Origin: Planctomycetia bacterium
GTDB taxonomy: Bacteria > Planctomycetota > Planctomycetia > Pirellulales > UBA1268
Direction: 5' to 3'
NCBI GenBank assembly: GCA_009923125.1
Contig: RFUD01000031.1
Span: 1 to 11,580, forward strand
DNA length: 11,580 nucleotides
Shown: positions 1-8,093 of the stretch, piece by piece
Layout of the letters: each line of letters opens with the position of its first letter
Position numbering within the stretch: the stretch's first letter is position 1
Notes under the pieces: generated by a model
The model's database searches: none
What the model was told of the DNA's origin: nothing
What the model saw: only the letters and a program-made list of their open reading frames with translations
Made by a program: the position numbers and the translations under genes

Positions 1-1109
1 AGGCGGCGGCCGCCGGCCGCGGCATTCCCGACGAGCTCGAAAAGCTCGCCGGCCTGACCCGCATCCAGTACGTGTTCGTCTATCCGGGCGAAGGGTCGGA
101 GCGGGGGGAGGTCGTGATCGCAGGGCCGGCCGAGGGCTGGATGACCGATGCGACCGGCCGCGTCGTCGGGGTCGAGACCGGGGCTCCGACACTCCTGCTC
201 GAGGATCTCGCCGCCGCGATCAGGGCATTTCCACCGGGCCAGCCGCGGGATCACTCGCTCGGCTGCTCGATCGACCCGCGGCAGGAGGGGCTGGCGGCGA
301 TGCAGGCCTATCTCCGCAAGCTCGGCCGCATCAACCCCAAGGCCTCGAGCACCGAGGAGATCGTCACGGGGATGCGGCAGGCGCTCGGCACCCAGGTCGT
401 GCGGATCGACGGCGTCTCGCCCGCCACGCACTTCGCGCAGGTGATGGTGGAGGCGGACTATCGCATGAAGCTCGTCGGCATCGGCCTCGAGCGGCCGCCG
501 GTGAAGATGGCCACCTGGATCGAGCTCGCGAGCGCCGGTTCCGTGGCGGCCAACGCCCTGCAGCGGTGGTACTTCGTCCCCGACTACCAGTGCGTGCGGA
601 TCGCGGAGGACGACCTGGCCATCGAACTGGTGGGCCGCGGCGTGAAGCTCGTGGGGGCCGACGAGGCCGTGCTGCCGGACGGTCGTCGCATGTCGGCCGA
701 CCGGCCCGACCGGGCGAGCAGGATGTACACGGAGGCGTTCACGAAAAAGTATCCCGACATCGCCGCCCGGAGCCCCGTGTACGCCCAGTTGCGGAACCTG
801 ATCGACATGGCCGTCGCCGCCGCGTACCTCCAGGAACACGACGCCTACGGCCGCACCCAGTGGGCCGCCGAGGCCCTGCGTGACGAAAAGGCCTACGCCA
901 TCGAGCGGCACGCCGTGCCGCTGGAGGTGGAGACGGCGATCAACGCCGTATGGCGGCAAAACCGGCTGCTCACGCCGATCGGCGGCGGCGTGACGATGCA
1001 GCCCACGATCGCGCTGGAATCCCCCAACCTCCTCATGGATGAGGGCGGGAAGGTCGCCGAGGCCCGCGCCACCGCCGTGACGATCCCCGCCGGACGCTGG
1101 TGGTGGTAG
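1..1109 (+). CDS. DUF1598 domain protein (5' end missing)
   Basis: The reading frame is open from base 3 at the left edge to the TAG at 1107-1109, giving 368 visible residues. The true start lies outside the window; the GTG at 72 is internal, because good coding sequence precedes it (LAGLTRIQY). I recognise the planctomycete DUF1598 pattern: a YVFVYPG...IVIAGPAEGW-type stretch at about 70-140, CSIDPRQEGL at about 264-293, THFAQVMVEADYRMKLVGIG at about 426-485, and RWYFVPDYQCVRI at about 564-602. No catalytic motif, membrane segment or metal site is visible in this part. The function is unknown, and a signal peptide could have been lost with the N-terminus. The C-terminus ends in three tryptophans. 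It converges on glmS with only 12 bases between the stop codons. Family call fairly sure; role unknown. Confidence 0.75.
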   Translation, partial: AAAAGRGIPDELEKLAGLTRIQYVFVYPGEGSERGEVVIAGPAEGWMTDATGRVVGVETGAPTLLLEDLAAAIRAFPPGQPRDHSLGCSIDPRQEGLAAMQAYLRKLGRINPKASSTEEIVTGMRQALGTQVVRIDGVSPATHFAQVMVEADYRMKLVGIGLERPPVKMATWIELASAGSVAANALQRWYFVPDYQCVRIAEDDLAIELVGRGVKLVGADEAVLPDGRRMSADRPDRASRMYTEAFTKKYPDIAARSPVYAQLRNLIDMAVAAAYLQEHDAYGRTQWAAEALRDEKAYAIERHAVPLEVETAINAVWRQNRLLTPIGGGVTMQPTIALESPNLLMDEGGKVAEARATAVTIPAGRWWW

Positions 1110-1121
1110 GTCGGGCGAAAG

Positions 1122-3023
<1,902 letters not shown>

Positions 3024-3033
3024 GGTGAGAATT

Positions 3034-3038
3034 CCTCC
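3034..3038 (-). promoter_or_regulatory. Shine-Dalgarno site of glmS
   Basis: The minus strand reads GGAGG, 10 bases before the ATG at 3023. It fixes the glmS start against the long upstream-open frame. Confidence 0.75.
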
Positions 3039-3043
3039 GTGTA

Positions 3044-3081
3044 CCGACACGTCCCGAGGGGTTCCGACCCGTCCCGAGGGG
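3044..3081. repeat. Two-copy direct repeat in the glmS/kdsB divergent region
   Basis: The 18-base unit CCGACACGTCCCGAGGGG (3044-3061) recurs at 3064-3081 with one A-to-C change, a period of 20 bases or about two helical turns. It fills the centre of the 91-bp gap between the divergent glmS and kdsB starts. An 8-bp palindrome GTGTACAC (3095-3102) lies on the kdsB side, and a CGTGT/ACACG dyad (3038-3051) overlaps the edge of the glmS Shine-Dalgarno site. No convincing -35/-10 pair is visible on either strand. An operator with two sites on one face of the helix is possible but inferred; a chance duplication is the alternative. Confidence 0.5.
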
Positions 3082-3104
3082 CCGCTCAGGCCGAGTGTAC
3101 ACGT

Positions 3105-3108
3105 GAGG
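3105..3108 (+). promoter_or_regulatory. Shine-Dalgarno site choosing the kdsB start
   Basis: GAGG (within GTGAGG, 3103-3108) lies 6 bases before the ATG at 3115. It supports that start over the in-frame GTG at 3103 and over an ATG at 3013, which falls inside glmS. Confidence 0.6.
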
Positions 3109-3114
3109 CTCGTC

Positions 3115-3930
3115 ATGCACCCATCCCAAACCGCGATCATCGTCATCCCCGCCCGGCTCTCCAGCCAGCGGCTTCCCCGCAAGATGCTGCTCGCCGACAC
3201 GGGCCGTCCGCTCCTCGAGCACACCTGGCGGGCCGCCCAGGGAGCCCGCCGGGCCTCGCGCGTCGTCGTGGCGACCGACAGCGACGAGATCGCCCGCGCG
3301 GTGGAGCGGTTCGGCGGGGAGTGCGTCCTCACGTCGCCGCAGGCTCCGAGCGGCACGGCGCGGATCGTCGAAGCACTGCCGCGGCTCCCCGACGCCGGCG
3401 TGGTCGTGAACGTGCAGGGCGACGAGCCGGAGCTCGCGGCGTCGGCCATCGACCTGGCGATCGACCTGCTCGACCGCTGCCCGGGCGCGGGTGTCGCCAC
3501 CCTCGTCACACCCCTGCGTTCGCGGGAGGACCTGCTCGACCCGGCGGCGGTGAAGGCCGTGCTCACGCCGTGGCGCGAGCAATTTCATCCGAACGGCACG
3601 ACCGGCCGCGCCATCCCGGATGCGTGGCGGGCGATCTACTTCAGCCGCTCGCCGGTGCCGGCGGCCCGCGACTGGCGCGACGACCTGCTCGCGGCCGCGC
3701 CGCCGTTGTACTGGCAGCACGTCGGTCTCTACGCCTACCGCCGCAGCGTGCTGGAGGAATGGGACGATCTCCCGGAATCACGGCTCGCCGGCGTCGAGAG
3801 CCTGGAGCAGCTGCGCGTGATCGAGGCCGGAATCCCGATCGTGGCGGGAACGATCGAGCACGCGGCACGGGGCATCGACACCCCGCGGGACTACGCCGCG
3901 TTCGTGGCACGGTCGAAGGCCGACCCCTGA
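3115..3930 (+). CDS. kdsB: 3-deoxy-manno-octulosonate cytidylyltransferase
   Basis: KdsB activates Kdo with CTP to CMP-Kdo for transfer onto lipid A, in the cytoplasm. The protein has 271 residues (E. coli about 248). Visible family motifs are the nucleotide-binding IPARLSSQRLPRKML (11-25), VVVATDSDEIA (50-60), VVVNVQGDEPEL (96-107, whose Asp is expected to bind Mg2+), YFSRSPVP (175-182), HVGLYAYR (202-209), SLEQLRVIEAG (229-239) and the C-terminal GIDTPRDY (253-260). The loop SGTAR (79-83) has Ala82 where I know Glu or Asp (GTER in E. coli, GTDR in others). There is a small insertion at about 152-170. It is divergent from glmS and converges on the usp gene 55 bases away. A KdsB paralogue using another octulosonate sugar is possible. 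Confidence 0.92.
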   Translation: MHPSQTAIIVIPARLSSQRLPRKMLLADTGRPLLEHTWRAAQGARRASRVVVATDSDEIARAVERFGGECVLTSPQAPSGTARIVEALPRLPDAGVVVNVQGDEPELAASAIDLAIDLLDRCPGAGVATLVTPLRSREDLLDPAAVKAVLTPWREQFHPNGTTGRAIPDAWRAIYFSRSPVPAARDWRDDLLAAAPPLYWQHVGLYAYRRSVLEEWDDLPESRLAGVESLEQLRVIEAGIPIVAGTIEHAARGIDTPRDYAAFVARSKADP

Positions 3931-3944
3931 CGCGGTCGCCGCGC

Positions 3945-3967
3945 TCGCCCGGCATCGCGGCGGGCGA
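3945..3967. terminator. Hairpin between convergent kdsB and usp genes
   Basis: TCGCCCG (3945-3951) pairs perfectly with CGGGCGA (3961-3967) around a 9-base loop, inside the 55-base gap between two convergent stop codons. There is no T-tract on either side, so it is not a classical intrinsic terminator. It could still act on both strands or protect 3' ends. The placement is seen; the function is inferred. Confidence 0.4.
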
Positions 3968-3985
3968 CGGGGGCCGCGGCCGGCT

Positions 3986-4885
3986 TCAGCCGCTCTTCTC
4001 CACCGGCACCAGCAGCACGCTCGCATGGGCGTGCGTGATCACCGCCTCGGAGGTGCTGCCGAGCAGCCAGCGGGAAAAGGCGTCGGTGGGCGCCCTGCCG
4101 ACGACGATCAGGTCGTCCTCGTCGGCTTTCGCCGTGGCGATGATCTTCTCGGCCGGATTGCCCTCGACGACGATCGGTTCCGCGGCGTGGAACGCCTCGG
4201 GCAGCGTGGCCCTGAACCGCTCGAGCCGTCCCGCGAGGTCCCTGACCTCGTCGGCGTGCTCCTGCTCCCACGCCTTCGCGATCGCCGCGGTGTCGGGATC
4301 GCGCACCCGCTTCTCCAGCCACGACGGCAGCGGACCGGCGAGCATCGACTCCGCCACGCCGATGACATGGCCGCGGGTCGAAGCCGGCCAGTGCAGCATG
4401 CCGAGCGTGCGGGCCAGGGTCTCGGCGCTCTTCGGATGATGGCAGGCGAGCACCCGCAGCCCGCGGCCGGCCGGTGCGGGACCGCGCACCACGAGGACGG
4501 GCAGATGCGCGCCGTGGAGCACGGCCCGCGAGACGCTGCCCAGCAGCAGCCGCTCGATCGTCCCCATGCCCCGGGCTCCGACCACCAGCATGTCGGCCTG
4601 CCACGATGTCGCGGCTTCGAGGATGCCCACGGCCGGCGGCTGGGAACTGTGGATCGACCGTGCCACCGCGGCGAGCGAATCGGGCAACCGACGCTTGGCC
4701 TCGTCGAGCACGGCCGCGATCGCCCCCTCGACCATCGCCTTCGGGCTGCCCGGCAGCTTGCGTTCCAGTTCCAACGGTGAGAAGTAGAGGGCGACTTCGT
4801 CGGTGGCCGGGTCGACGAGCCGGCCCGCGAAGGCGACGGCGTCCAGCGAGGATGCGGAACCATCGACGGTCATCAGGACTTTCAT
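3986..4885 (-). CDS. Universal stress protein, two tandem UspA domains
   Basis: This is a 299-residue cytoplasmic protein made of two UspA folds (about 1-135 and 143-296). UspA proteins bind nucleotides and act in stress resistance by mechanisms that are mostly unsettled. Domain 1 begins MKVLMTVDGS and has the full ATP-binding motif G-x2-G-x9-G-S (Gly103, Gly106, Gly116-Ser117). In domain 2 the matching motif is G-R-A-P-x9-G-S (263-277), so the second glycine is proline and ATP binding there is doubtful. The ATG at 4885 overlaps the epmB stop as ATGA, and GGAGAG lies 5 bases upstream. This implies translational coupling to epmB. A link between this protein and EF-P biology is suggested only by the operon. 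Confidence 0.9.
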   Translation of the reverse strand: MKVLMTVDGSASSLDAVAFAGRLVDPATDEVALYFSPLELERKLPGSPKAMVEGAIAAVLDEAKRRLPDSLAAVARSIHSSQPPAVGILEAATSWQADMLVVGARGMGTIERLLLGSVSRAVLHGAHLPVLVVRGPAPAGRGLRVLACHHPKSAETLARTLGMLHWPASTRGHVIGVAESMLAGPLPSWLEKRVRDPDTAAIAKAWEQEHADEVRDLAGRLERFRATLPEAFHAAEPIVVEGNPAEKIIATAKADEDDLIVVGRAPTDAFSRWLLGSTSEAVITHAHASVLLVPVEKSG

Positions 4886-5931
4886 GGTCTCTCTCCGGGG
4901 ATTTCCGTGCGGGAGGAATGGTAGCCGATCCAGGTCTTCGCGGCTTCGCCCGGCACCTCGCGGGCCAGCCGCGGCACCGCGTAGCCGGGCAGACGGCGGC
5001 GCAGGGCGTCGATGAGCCCGAGCGCCTCCCGCTCGGCCACCTCGAAGTGGGCGGTTCCCCGCACCCGGTCGAGGAGGTGGAGGTAGTAGGGCACGACGCC
5101 GATGTCCACGAGCCGCTCCGACAACTCCGCCAGCACGTCGGGCGAGTCGTTCACGCCGGCCAGCAGCACCGACTGGTTGAGCAGGATCACCCCGGCGGTG
5201 ACCAGCCTCCGCAGGCCCGCCGCCACCGCATCGTCGAGCTCGGCCGGATGGTTGGCGTGGACGACGACGACGCCCGTCAGCCGGGTCGCCCGGAGCATCG
5301 CCACGAGGGCGTCCGTGACGCGTTCCGGGAGCACGACCGGCAGTCGCGTGTGGATCCGCAGCCGACGCACGTGCGGAACAGCCTCCAGGCGGCCGATGAG
5401 CTCGGCGAGCCGGTCGTCGTCGAGGAGGAGCGGATCGCCGCCGGACAGGATCACCTCGTGGAGGGTGGCGTCGGCGGCGATCGTCTCGACCGCGGCCGCG
5501 ATGCCGGCGCGGTGGGCGCCGCTCTCCGCATAGGGGAACTCGCGCCGGAAACAGTAGCGGCAGTTGACGGCGCACCCGGCCGCGGCGAGCAGCAGCGCCC
5601 GGCCCGCGTATTTGCGCACGAGACCGGGGGCGGCCAGGGCGTCACGTTCGAGCAGCGGGTCGGCCGTGAAGCCAGGCGTCGCGATGTCCTCCGCCGCCAC
5701 CGGCAACACCTGGAGCAGCAGCGGGTCGTGCGGATCCCCCGGTTTCATCCGCGCCACGAAGCCCCGGGGCACGAGCAGCGGAAACTCGCCCACGGCGGCG
5801 GGCGCCGGAGCGGCTGGAAGACCGAGCAGCGACCGCAGTTCACCCGCGTCACGCACCGCCGCCGTGAGTTCGCGCTGCCAGGGCTCGCGGCGATCGCCGG
5901 CGATGACGGTGGAAGGACCTGCGTGCGGCAC
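4882..5931 (-). CDS. epmB: EF-P beta-lysylation protein EpmB (lysine 2,3-aminomutase)
   Basis: EpmB is a radical SAM, PLP-dependent enzyme that turns L-lysine into (R)-beta-lysine. EpmA then attaches this to elongation factor P. The visible features are the 4Fe-4S motif CAVNCRYC (Cys120, 124, 127) followed by FRR, SGGDP (163-167), HTRLPVVLPERVT (194-206), LLNQSVLL (250-257), PYYLHLLDRVRGTAHF (281-296), and Lys332 in the GEAAKT context that matches the PLP lysine of the family. It lacks the extra C-terminal part of clostridial aminomutases. The length from the GTG at 5931 is 349, against 342 in E. coli, and that start aligns with the E. coli N-terminus. The GTG at 6045 (387 residues) would run through a likely efp promoter and adds sequence without homology that I recognise. 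It is divergent from efp and overlaps usp by 4 bases. The start is less sure than the identity. Confidence 0.92.
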   Translation of the reverse strand: MPHAGPSTVIAGDRREPWQRELTAAVRDAGELRSLLGLPAAPAPAAVGEFPLLVPRGFVARMKPGDPHDPLLLQVLPVAAEDIATPGFTADPLLERDALAAPGLVRKYAGRALLLAAAGCAVNCRYCFRREFPYAESGAHRAGIAAAVETIAADATLHEVILSGGDPLLLDDDRLAELIGRLEAVPHVRRLRIHTRLPVVLPERVTDALVAMLRATRLTGVVVVHANHPAELDDAVAAGLRRLVTAGVILLNQSVLLAGVNDSPDVLAELSERLVDIGVVPYYLHLLDRVRGTAHFEVAEREALGLIDALRRRLPGYAVPRLAREVPGEAAKTWIGYHSSRTEIPGERP

Positions 5932-5964
5932 GGGGTGTCCCTGCGCGGACGATTGCGAGCGGGC

Positions 5965-5979
5965 TGCCCCACGGGGGCA
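5965..5979. repeat. Short hairpin in the epmB/efp divergent region
   Basis: TGCCCC and GGGGCA (5965-5970, 5974-5979) form a perfect 6-bp stem over a 3-base loop, just upstream of a TTGACA at 5985. On the minus strand its core, GCCCCCGTGGGGC (5966-5978), is identical to the 13 bases at 11035-11047 that enter the large inverted repeat near the right edge. It would lie in the epmB leader. Confidence 0.4.
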
Positions 5980-5984
5980 CGGCG

Positions 5985-6013
5985 TTGACAGTTCGCCGTC
6001 TGGCGACCACTCT
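5985..6013 (+). promoter_or_regulatory. Candidate efp promoter
   Basis: A perfect -35 hexamer TTGACA (5985-5990) is followed after 17 bases by CACTCT (6008-6013), a poor -10 match. The spacer holds a dyad, TCGCC/GGCGA (5993-6006), that could be an operator. The efp GTG is 56 bases further on. The -35 is seen; the rest is inferred. Confidence 0.4.
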
Positions 6014-6058
6014 TGAGGCCCCGGCGTGAGTGCGCGGGGCGACACGCATCAAGGATAC

Positions 6059-6064
6059 GGGAGG
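6059..6064 (+). promoter_or_regulatory. Shine-Dalgarno site choosing the efp GTG start
   Basis: GGGAGG lies 5 bases before the GTG at 6070. It makes this start much better than the in-frame ATG at 6013, whose 19 extra codons lack EF-P similarity. Confidence 0.75.
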
Positions 6065-6069
6065 CAGCG

Positions 6070-6639
6070 GTGGCGGGCTACAACACGAGCGAATTCAAGA
6101 AGGGGCTGAAGGTCCAGATCGACGGCGACCCCTACATCATGATCGAGTGCAACTTCGTGAAGCCCGGCAAGGGGCAGGCCCTCTACAAGTGCAAGCTCCG
6201 CAATCTGCTTCGTGGCACGGTCCTCGACCGCACCTACAAGAGCGGTGACTCGCTCGACGCCGCCGACATCACCACGATCGAGGCCCAGTTCCTCTACAAG
6301 CAGGGGGAACAGTTCGTGTTCATGGACAACGCGAGCTACGAGCAGTACGAGCTCTCCAAAGAGCAGGTCGACGACGCCTGGAAGTGGATCAAGGAGGGGA
6401 CCGTCTGCTCGATGCTGCTGTACAACGGCAACCCGATCTCGATGGAGCCGCCGAACCACATGGTGCTCCTGGTCGAATACGCCGAACCGGCCATGCGTGG
6501 CAACACGGCGACGAACCTGACCAAGCCCGTGAAGCTCGAGACGGGCGCCGACGTGATCGTGCCGGCGTTCATCGACCAGGGCGACATGATCAAGGTCGAC
6601 ACCCGCACCGGCGAATACCTGGAGCGTGTGCAAAAGTAG
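6070..6639 (+). CDS. efp: Elongation factor P
   Basis: EF-P binds ribosomes stalled at polyproline stretches and helps peptide bond formation. The protein has 189 residues, the usual length. The N-terminal KOW-like domain contains FKKGLKVQIDGDPY (9-22) and the modification loop FVKPGKGQA (29-37), with lysine at position 34 exactly as in E. coli, the residue that carries beta-lysine. The two OB domains follow, with SMEPPNHMVL and the C-terminal signature DMIKVDTRTGEYLERV. The GTG start is fixed by the GGGAGG at 6059-6064 and by the Lys34 numbering. epmB, which makes the beta-lysine, is divergently adjacent. This supports the EpmA/EpmB type of modification over rhamnosylation (Arg) or 5-aminopentanol attachment. 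EpmA itself is not in the window. Confidence 0.97.
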   Translation: MAGYNTSEFKKGLKVQIDGDPYIMIECNFVKPGKGQALYKCKLRNLLRGTVLDRTYKSGDSLDAADITTIEAQFLYKQGEQFVFMDNASYEQYELSKEQVDDAWKWIKEGTVCSMLLYNGNPISMEPPNHMVLLVEYAEPAMRGNTATNLTKPVKLETGADVIVPAFIDQGDMIKVDTRTGEYLERVQK

Positions 6640-6643
6640 CACG

Positions 6644-6669
6644 CCGCGCGGGCCGGCCGCGACGCGCGG
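6644..6669 (+). terminator. GC-rich hairpin just after efp
   Basis: CCGCGCG (6644-6650) pairs perfectly with CGCGCGG (6663-6669) over a 12-base loop, starting 5 bases after the efp stop codon. No T-run follows. Further small dyads lie in 6680-6725. A role in ending the efp transcript is likely from position only. The rest of the gap to the tRNA-Leu promoter holds no gene that I can support. Confidence 0.35.
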
Positions 6670-6729
6670 ACCGAACCCGGGATGCGGGGCTTCCCGGACG
6701 CCGAGTTGCGGGACGATCCCGTCGCACGC

Positions 6730-6757
6730 TTGCCCAACGTGCCGCGGGTGTTACCAT
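6730..6757 (+). promoter_or_regulatory. Candidate tRNA-Leu promoter
   Basis: TTGCCC (6730-6735), a 16-base spacer and TACCAT (6752-6757) lie 15 bases before the tRNA. A GC-rich stretch follows the -10, as is common at stable-RNA promoters. The same TTGCCC-16-TANNAT layout precedes tRNA-Lys. Confidence 0.45.
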
Positions 6758-6772
6758 CAGCGGCACGCACTC

Positions 6773-6856
6773 GCCCGAGTGGCGGAATTGGCAGACGCGC
6801 AAGATTCAGGTTCTTGTCCAGGTAACTGGGTGGAGGTTCAAGTCCTCTCTCGGGCA
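6773..6856 (+). tRNA. tRNA-Leu(CAG)
   Basis: The class II tRNA cloverleaf can be folded by eye. The acceptor stem is GCCCGAG (6773-6779) with CTCGGGC (6849-6855) and discriminator A6856. The D-stem is GCG/CGC. The anticodon stem is CAAGA (6800-6804) with TCTTG (6812-6816), around loop TTCAGGT, so the anticodon is CAG at 6807-6809 and reads CUG. The long variable arm CCAG-GTAA-CTGG (6818-6829) is typical of Leu. The T-arm is GGAGG-TTCAAGT-CCTCT with one G-U pair. CCA is not encoded. Confidence 0.97.
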
Positions 6857-6896
6857 CTTCCGGCGGCCGTCGTGCGGTCCATGGGATCCATGCGGT

Positions 6897-8072
6897 TCAT
6901 GGAGCGACCGGCACGAGCCTGATCTGGCGGATGTCGCAGGCCGCCGTCTTCGCGATCGTCCGCGGCTGCACGTGCAGCAAGTGCTCGCCGGCCGCTTCGA
7001 GCGTCACGCGGCCCACGATGCGGGTCTTGAACGCCTGGAAGCCCCCGCTGTCCTCGACGGTGAACGCCAGGCTCGAGGCGTGCGGTCGCCCGCGGTCGAC
7101 GTCGATCGCCATTTCGCTGCCCCCCTGGCCCGCGCCGCAGCCCTGGAGCACCTCCACGTCGAACGCGCCGGGCGCGTCGATGGAAAACGTCCATTCCGCC
7201 GCGTCGGTGGGACGCATCCAGTAGCCGAGCGTCTGCTTCTTCTCGGCGGGCTCCCAGCGGAGCGTGGTGCCTCGGATCGTGGCATCGCGGGCGTGGAGCA
7301 GCGTCGACCCATCGGCGGCCTGCTTCGGCGGTGTGCCCTCGCAGGTCGGGGTCAGCACGATCGCCTTCAGATTCATCACCGCGCCGCCCACCGGCTTCGT
7401 GCACCGCACGCGGACGGCGAGGTCGCCCGTGGACGGGATCACGACCCGACCCAGGGGAAGCGTCGTGTAGCGGTACCAGCTGCCGGTCGATTCCAGACGG
7501 CCCGGGAGCGTGGCATCGCCGATGGCGACCGCGATCTCGCTTCCCGATGGCGACGCCGTCGAGTAGACGAGACGGGCGTCGTAGGCGCCCCACCGCGTCG
7601 GCTTCCAGGTCCACGACACGCTGTCTGCCGGATTCGACCAGAAGCCGATGCGGTGGTTGCCGGGGTGCGACTCGAGCTTCGCCCTGGTCCCGTCCACGAG
7701 GGCCGAGCGGGCCGTGAGGACGATGCGGCCGTCGTCGAACTGCCGCGTCTCCTCCGCCGTCTCGATCTCGATCACGGTCGGCCGGCCGGTGTCGGCCGCG
7801 AGCACGGCGACGGCCGTGGCATCGGCGTTGTATTCGACGAGCAGATCGCCGGCGTCGGCCGCGGCGCGGATGATCTGCGGGAAGCCCGCCGGGACCGTGA
7901 GCCGGCCGTCGGCCGGCCAGCGTTCGACCACGAAGGCATGGCGGCCGAGCCCTGCGGCGGCATCGTCGATCCGGCCCCAGGCCGGCGCGGCGGGCGCCGC
8001 GGCGGGCGCGAGCCGCGCGAGCGCGATGATCATCGTGACCGCGAGCAGCCGCGGCGTGGAGGCGGAGGGCAT
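6897..8072 (-). CDS. Exported protein with two fucosidase-associated beta-sandwich domains
   Basis: This is a 391-residue protein with no catalytic domain that I recognise. Residues 1-30 form a signal peptide: hydrophobic core LLAVTMIIALARLA, then an Ala/Pro-rich tail with AxA cleavage options. Two related domains follow at about 139-241 and 279-388. Each begins G-[FY]-W-x2-P-x-D-x3-W-[TS] (GFWSNPADSVSW, GYWMRPTDAAEW), then an Ala-Tyr/Phe-Asp strand, GSE-[IM]-A, and an [IL]-[RK]-x-[IV]-x-L-[TV]-P end. This resembles the galactose-binding-like module (DUF5077-like) appended to planctomycete alpha-L-fucosidases and sulfatases. A polysaccharide-binding or scaffold role outside the cytoplasm is inferred. 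The ATG at 8072 has GGAG 8 bases upstream. The gene lies between two tRNA genes on the opposite strand. The domain family assignment is from memory and moderate. Confidence 0.8.
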   Translation of the reverse strand: MPSASTPRLLAVTMIIALARLAPAAAPAAPAWGRIDDAAAGLGRHAFVVERWPADGRLTVPAGFPQIIRAAADAGDLLVEYNADATAVAVLAADTGRPTVIEIETAEETRQFDDGRIVLTARSALVDGTRAKLESHPGNHRIGFWSNPADSVSWTWKPTRWGAYDARLVYSTASPSGSEIAVAIGDATLPGRLESTGSWYRYTTLPLGRVVIPSTGDLAVRVRCTKPVGGAVMNLKAIVLTPTCEGTPPKQAADGSTLLHARDATIRGTTLRWEPAEKKQTLGYWMRPTDAAEWTFSIDAPGAFDVEVLQGCGAGQGGSEMAIDVDRGRPHASSLAFTVEDSGGFQAFKTRIVGRVTLEAAGEHLLHVQPRTIAKTAACDIRQIRLVPVAP

Positions 8073-8093
8073 CGAAGGATCTCCATGGTCGTG

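Noticed and set aside
1110..1121. Terminator between the DUF1598 gene and glmS
   Set aside because: Only 12 bases separate the convergent stops and I see no hairpin in them.
3024..3114. glmS ribozyme/riboswitch
   Set aside because: The leader is at most 91 bases and is shared with the kdsB upstream region, too short and without the expected pseudoknot elements. It also contains a simple repeat.
3024..3566. In-frame 181-codon N-terminal extension of glmS
   Set aside because: The glutaminase needs Cys at position 2 of the MCGIVGYVG start, the GGAGG at 3034-3038 serves that ATG, and the extension is antisense to kdsB with no recognisable content. Open frames come cheaply at this GC content.
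4474..5988. A 504-codon plus-strand frame antisense to usp and epmB
   Set aside because: It is the shadow of two genes with clear motifs and has no ribosome binding site or family pattern of its own.
5932..6045. Longer epmB from the GTG at 6045
   Set aside because: The extra 38 codons cover the candidate efp promoter, lack a Shine-Dalgarno site and do not resemble EpmB, whose N-terminus aligns well from 5931.
6768..6858. Small peptides containing EWRNWQTRK or RVAELADAQDSG
   Set aside because: These are the familiar spurious translations of a tRNA-Leu gene, which folds as a complete cloverleaf at this place.
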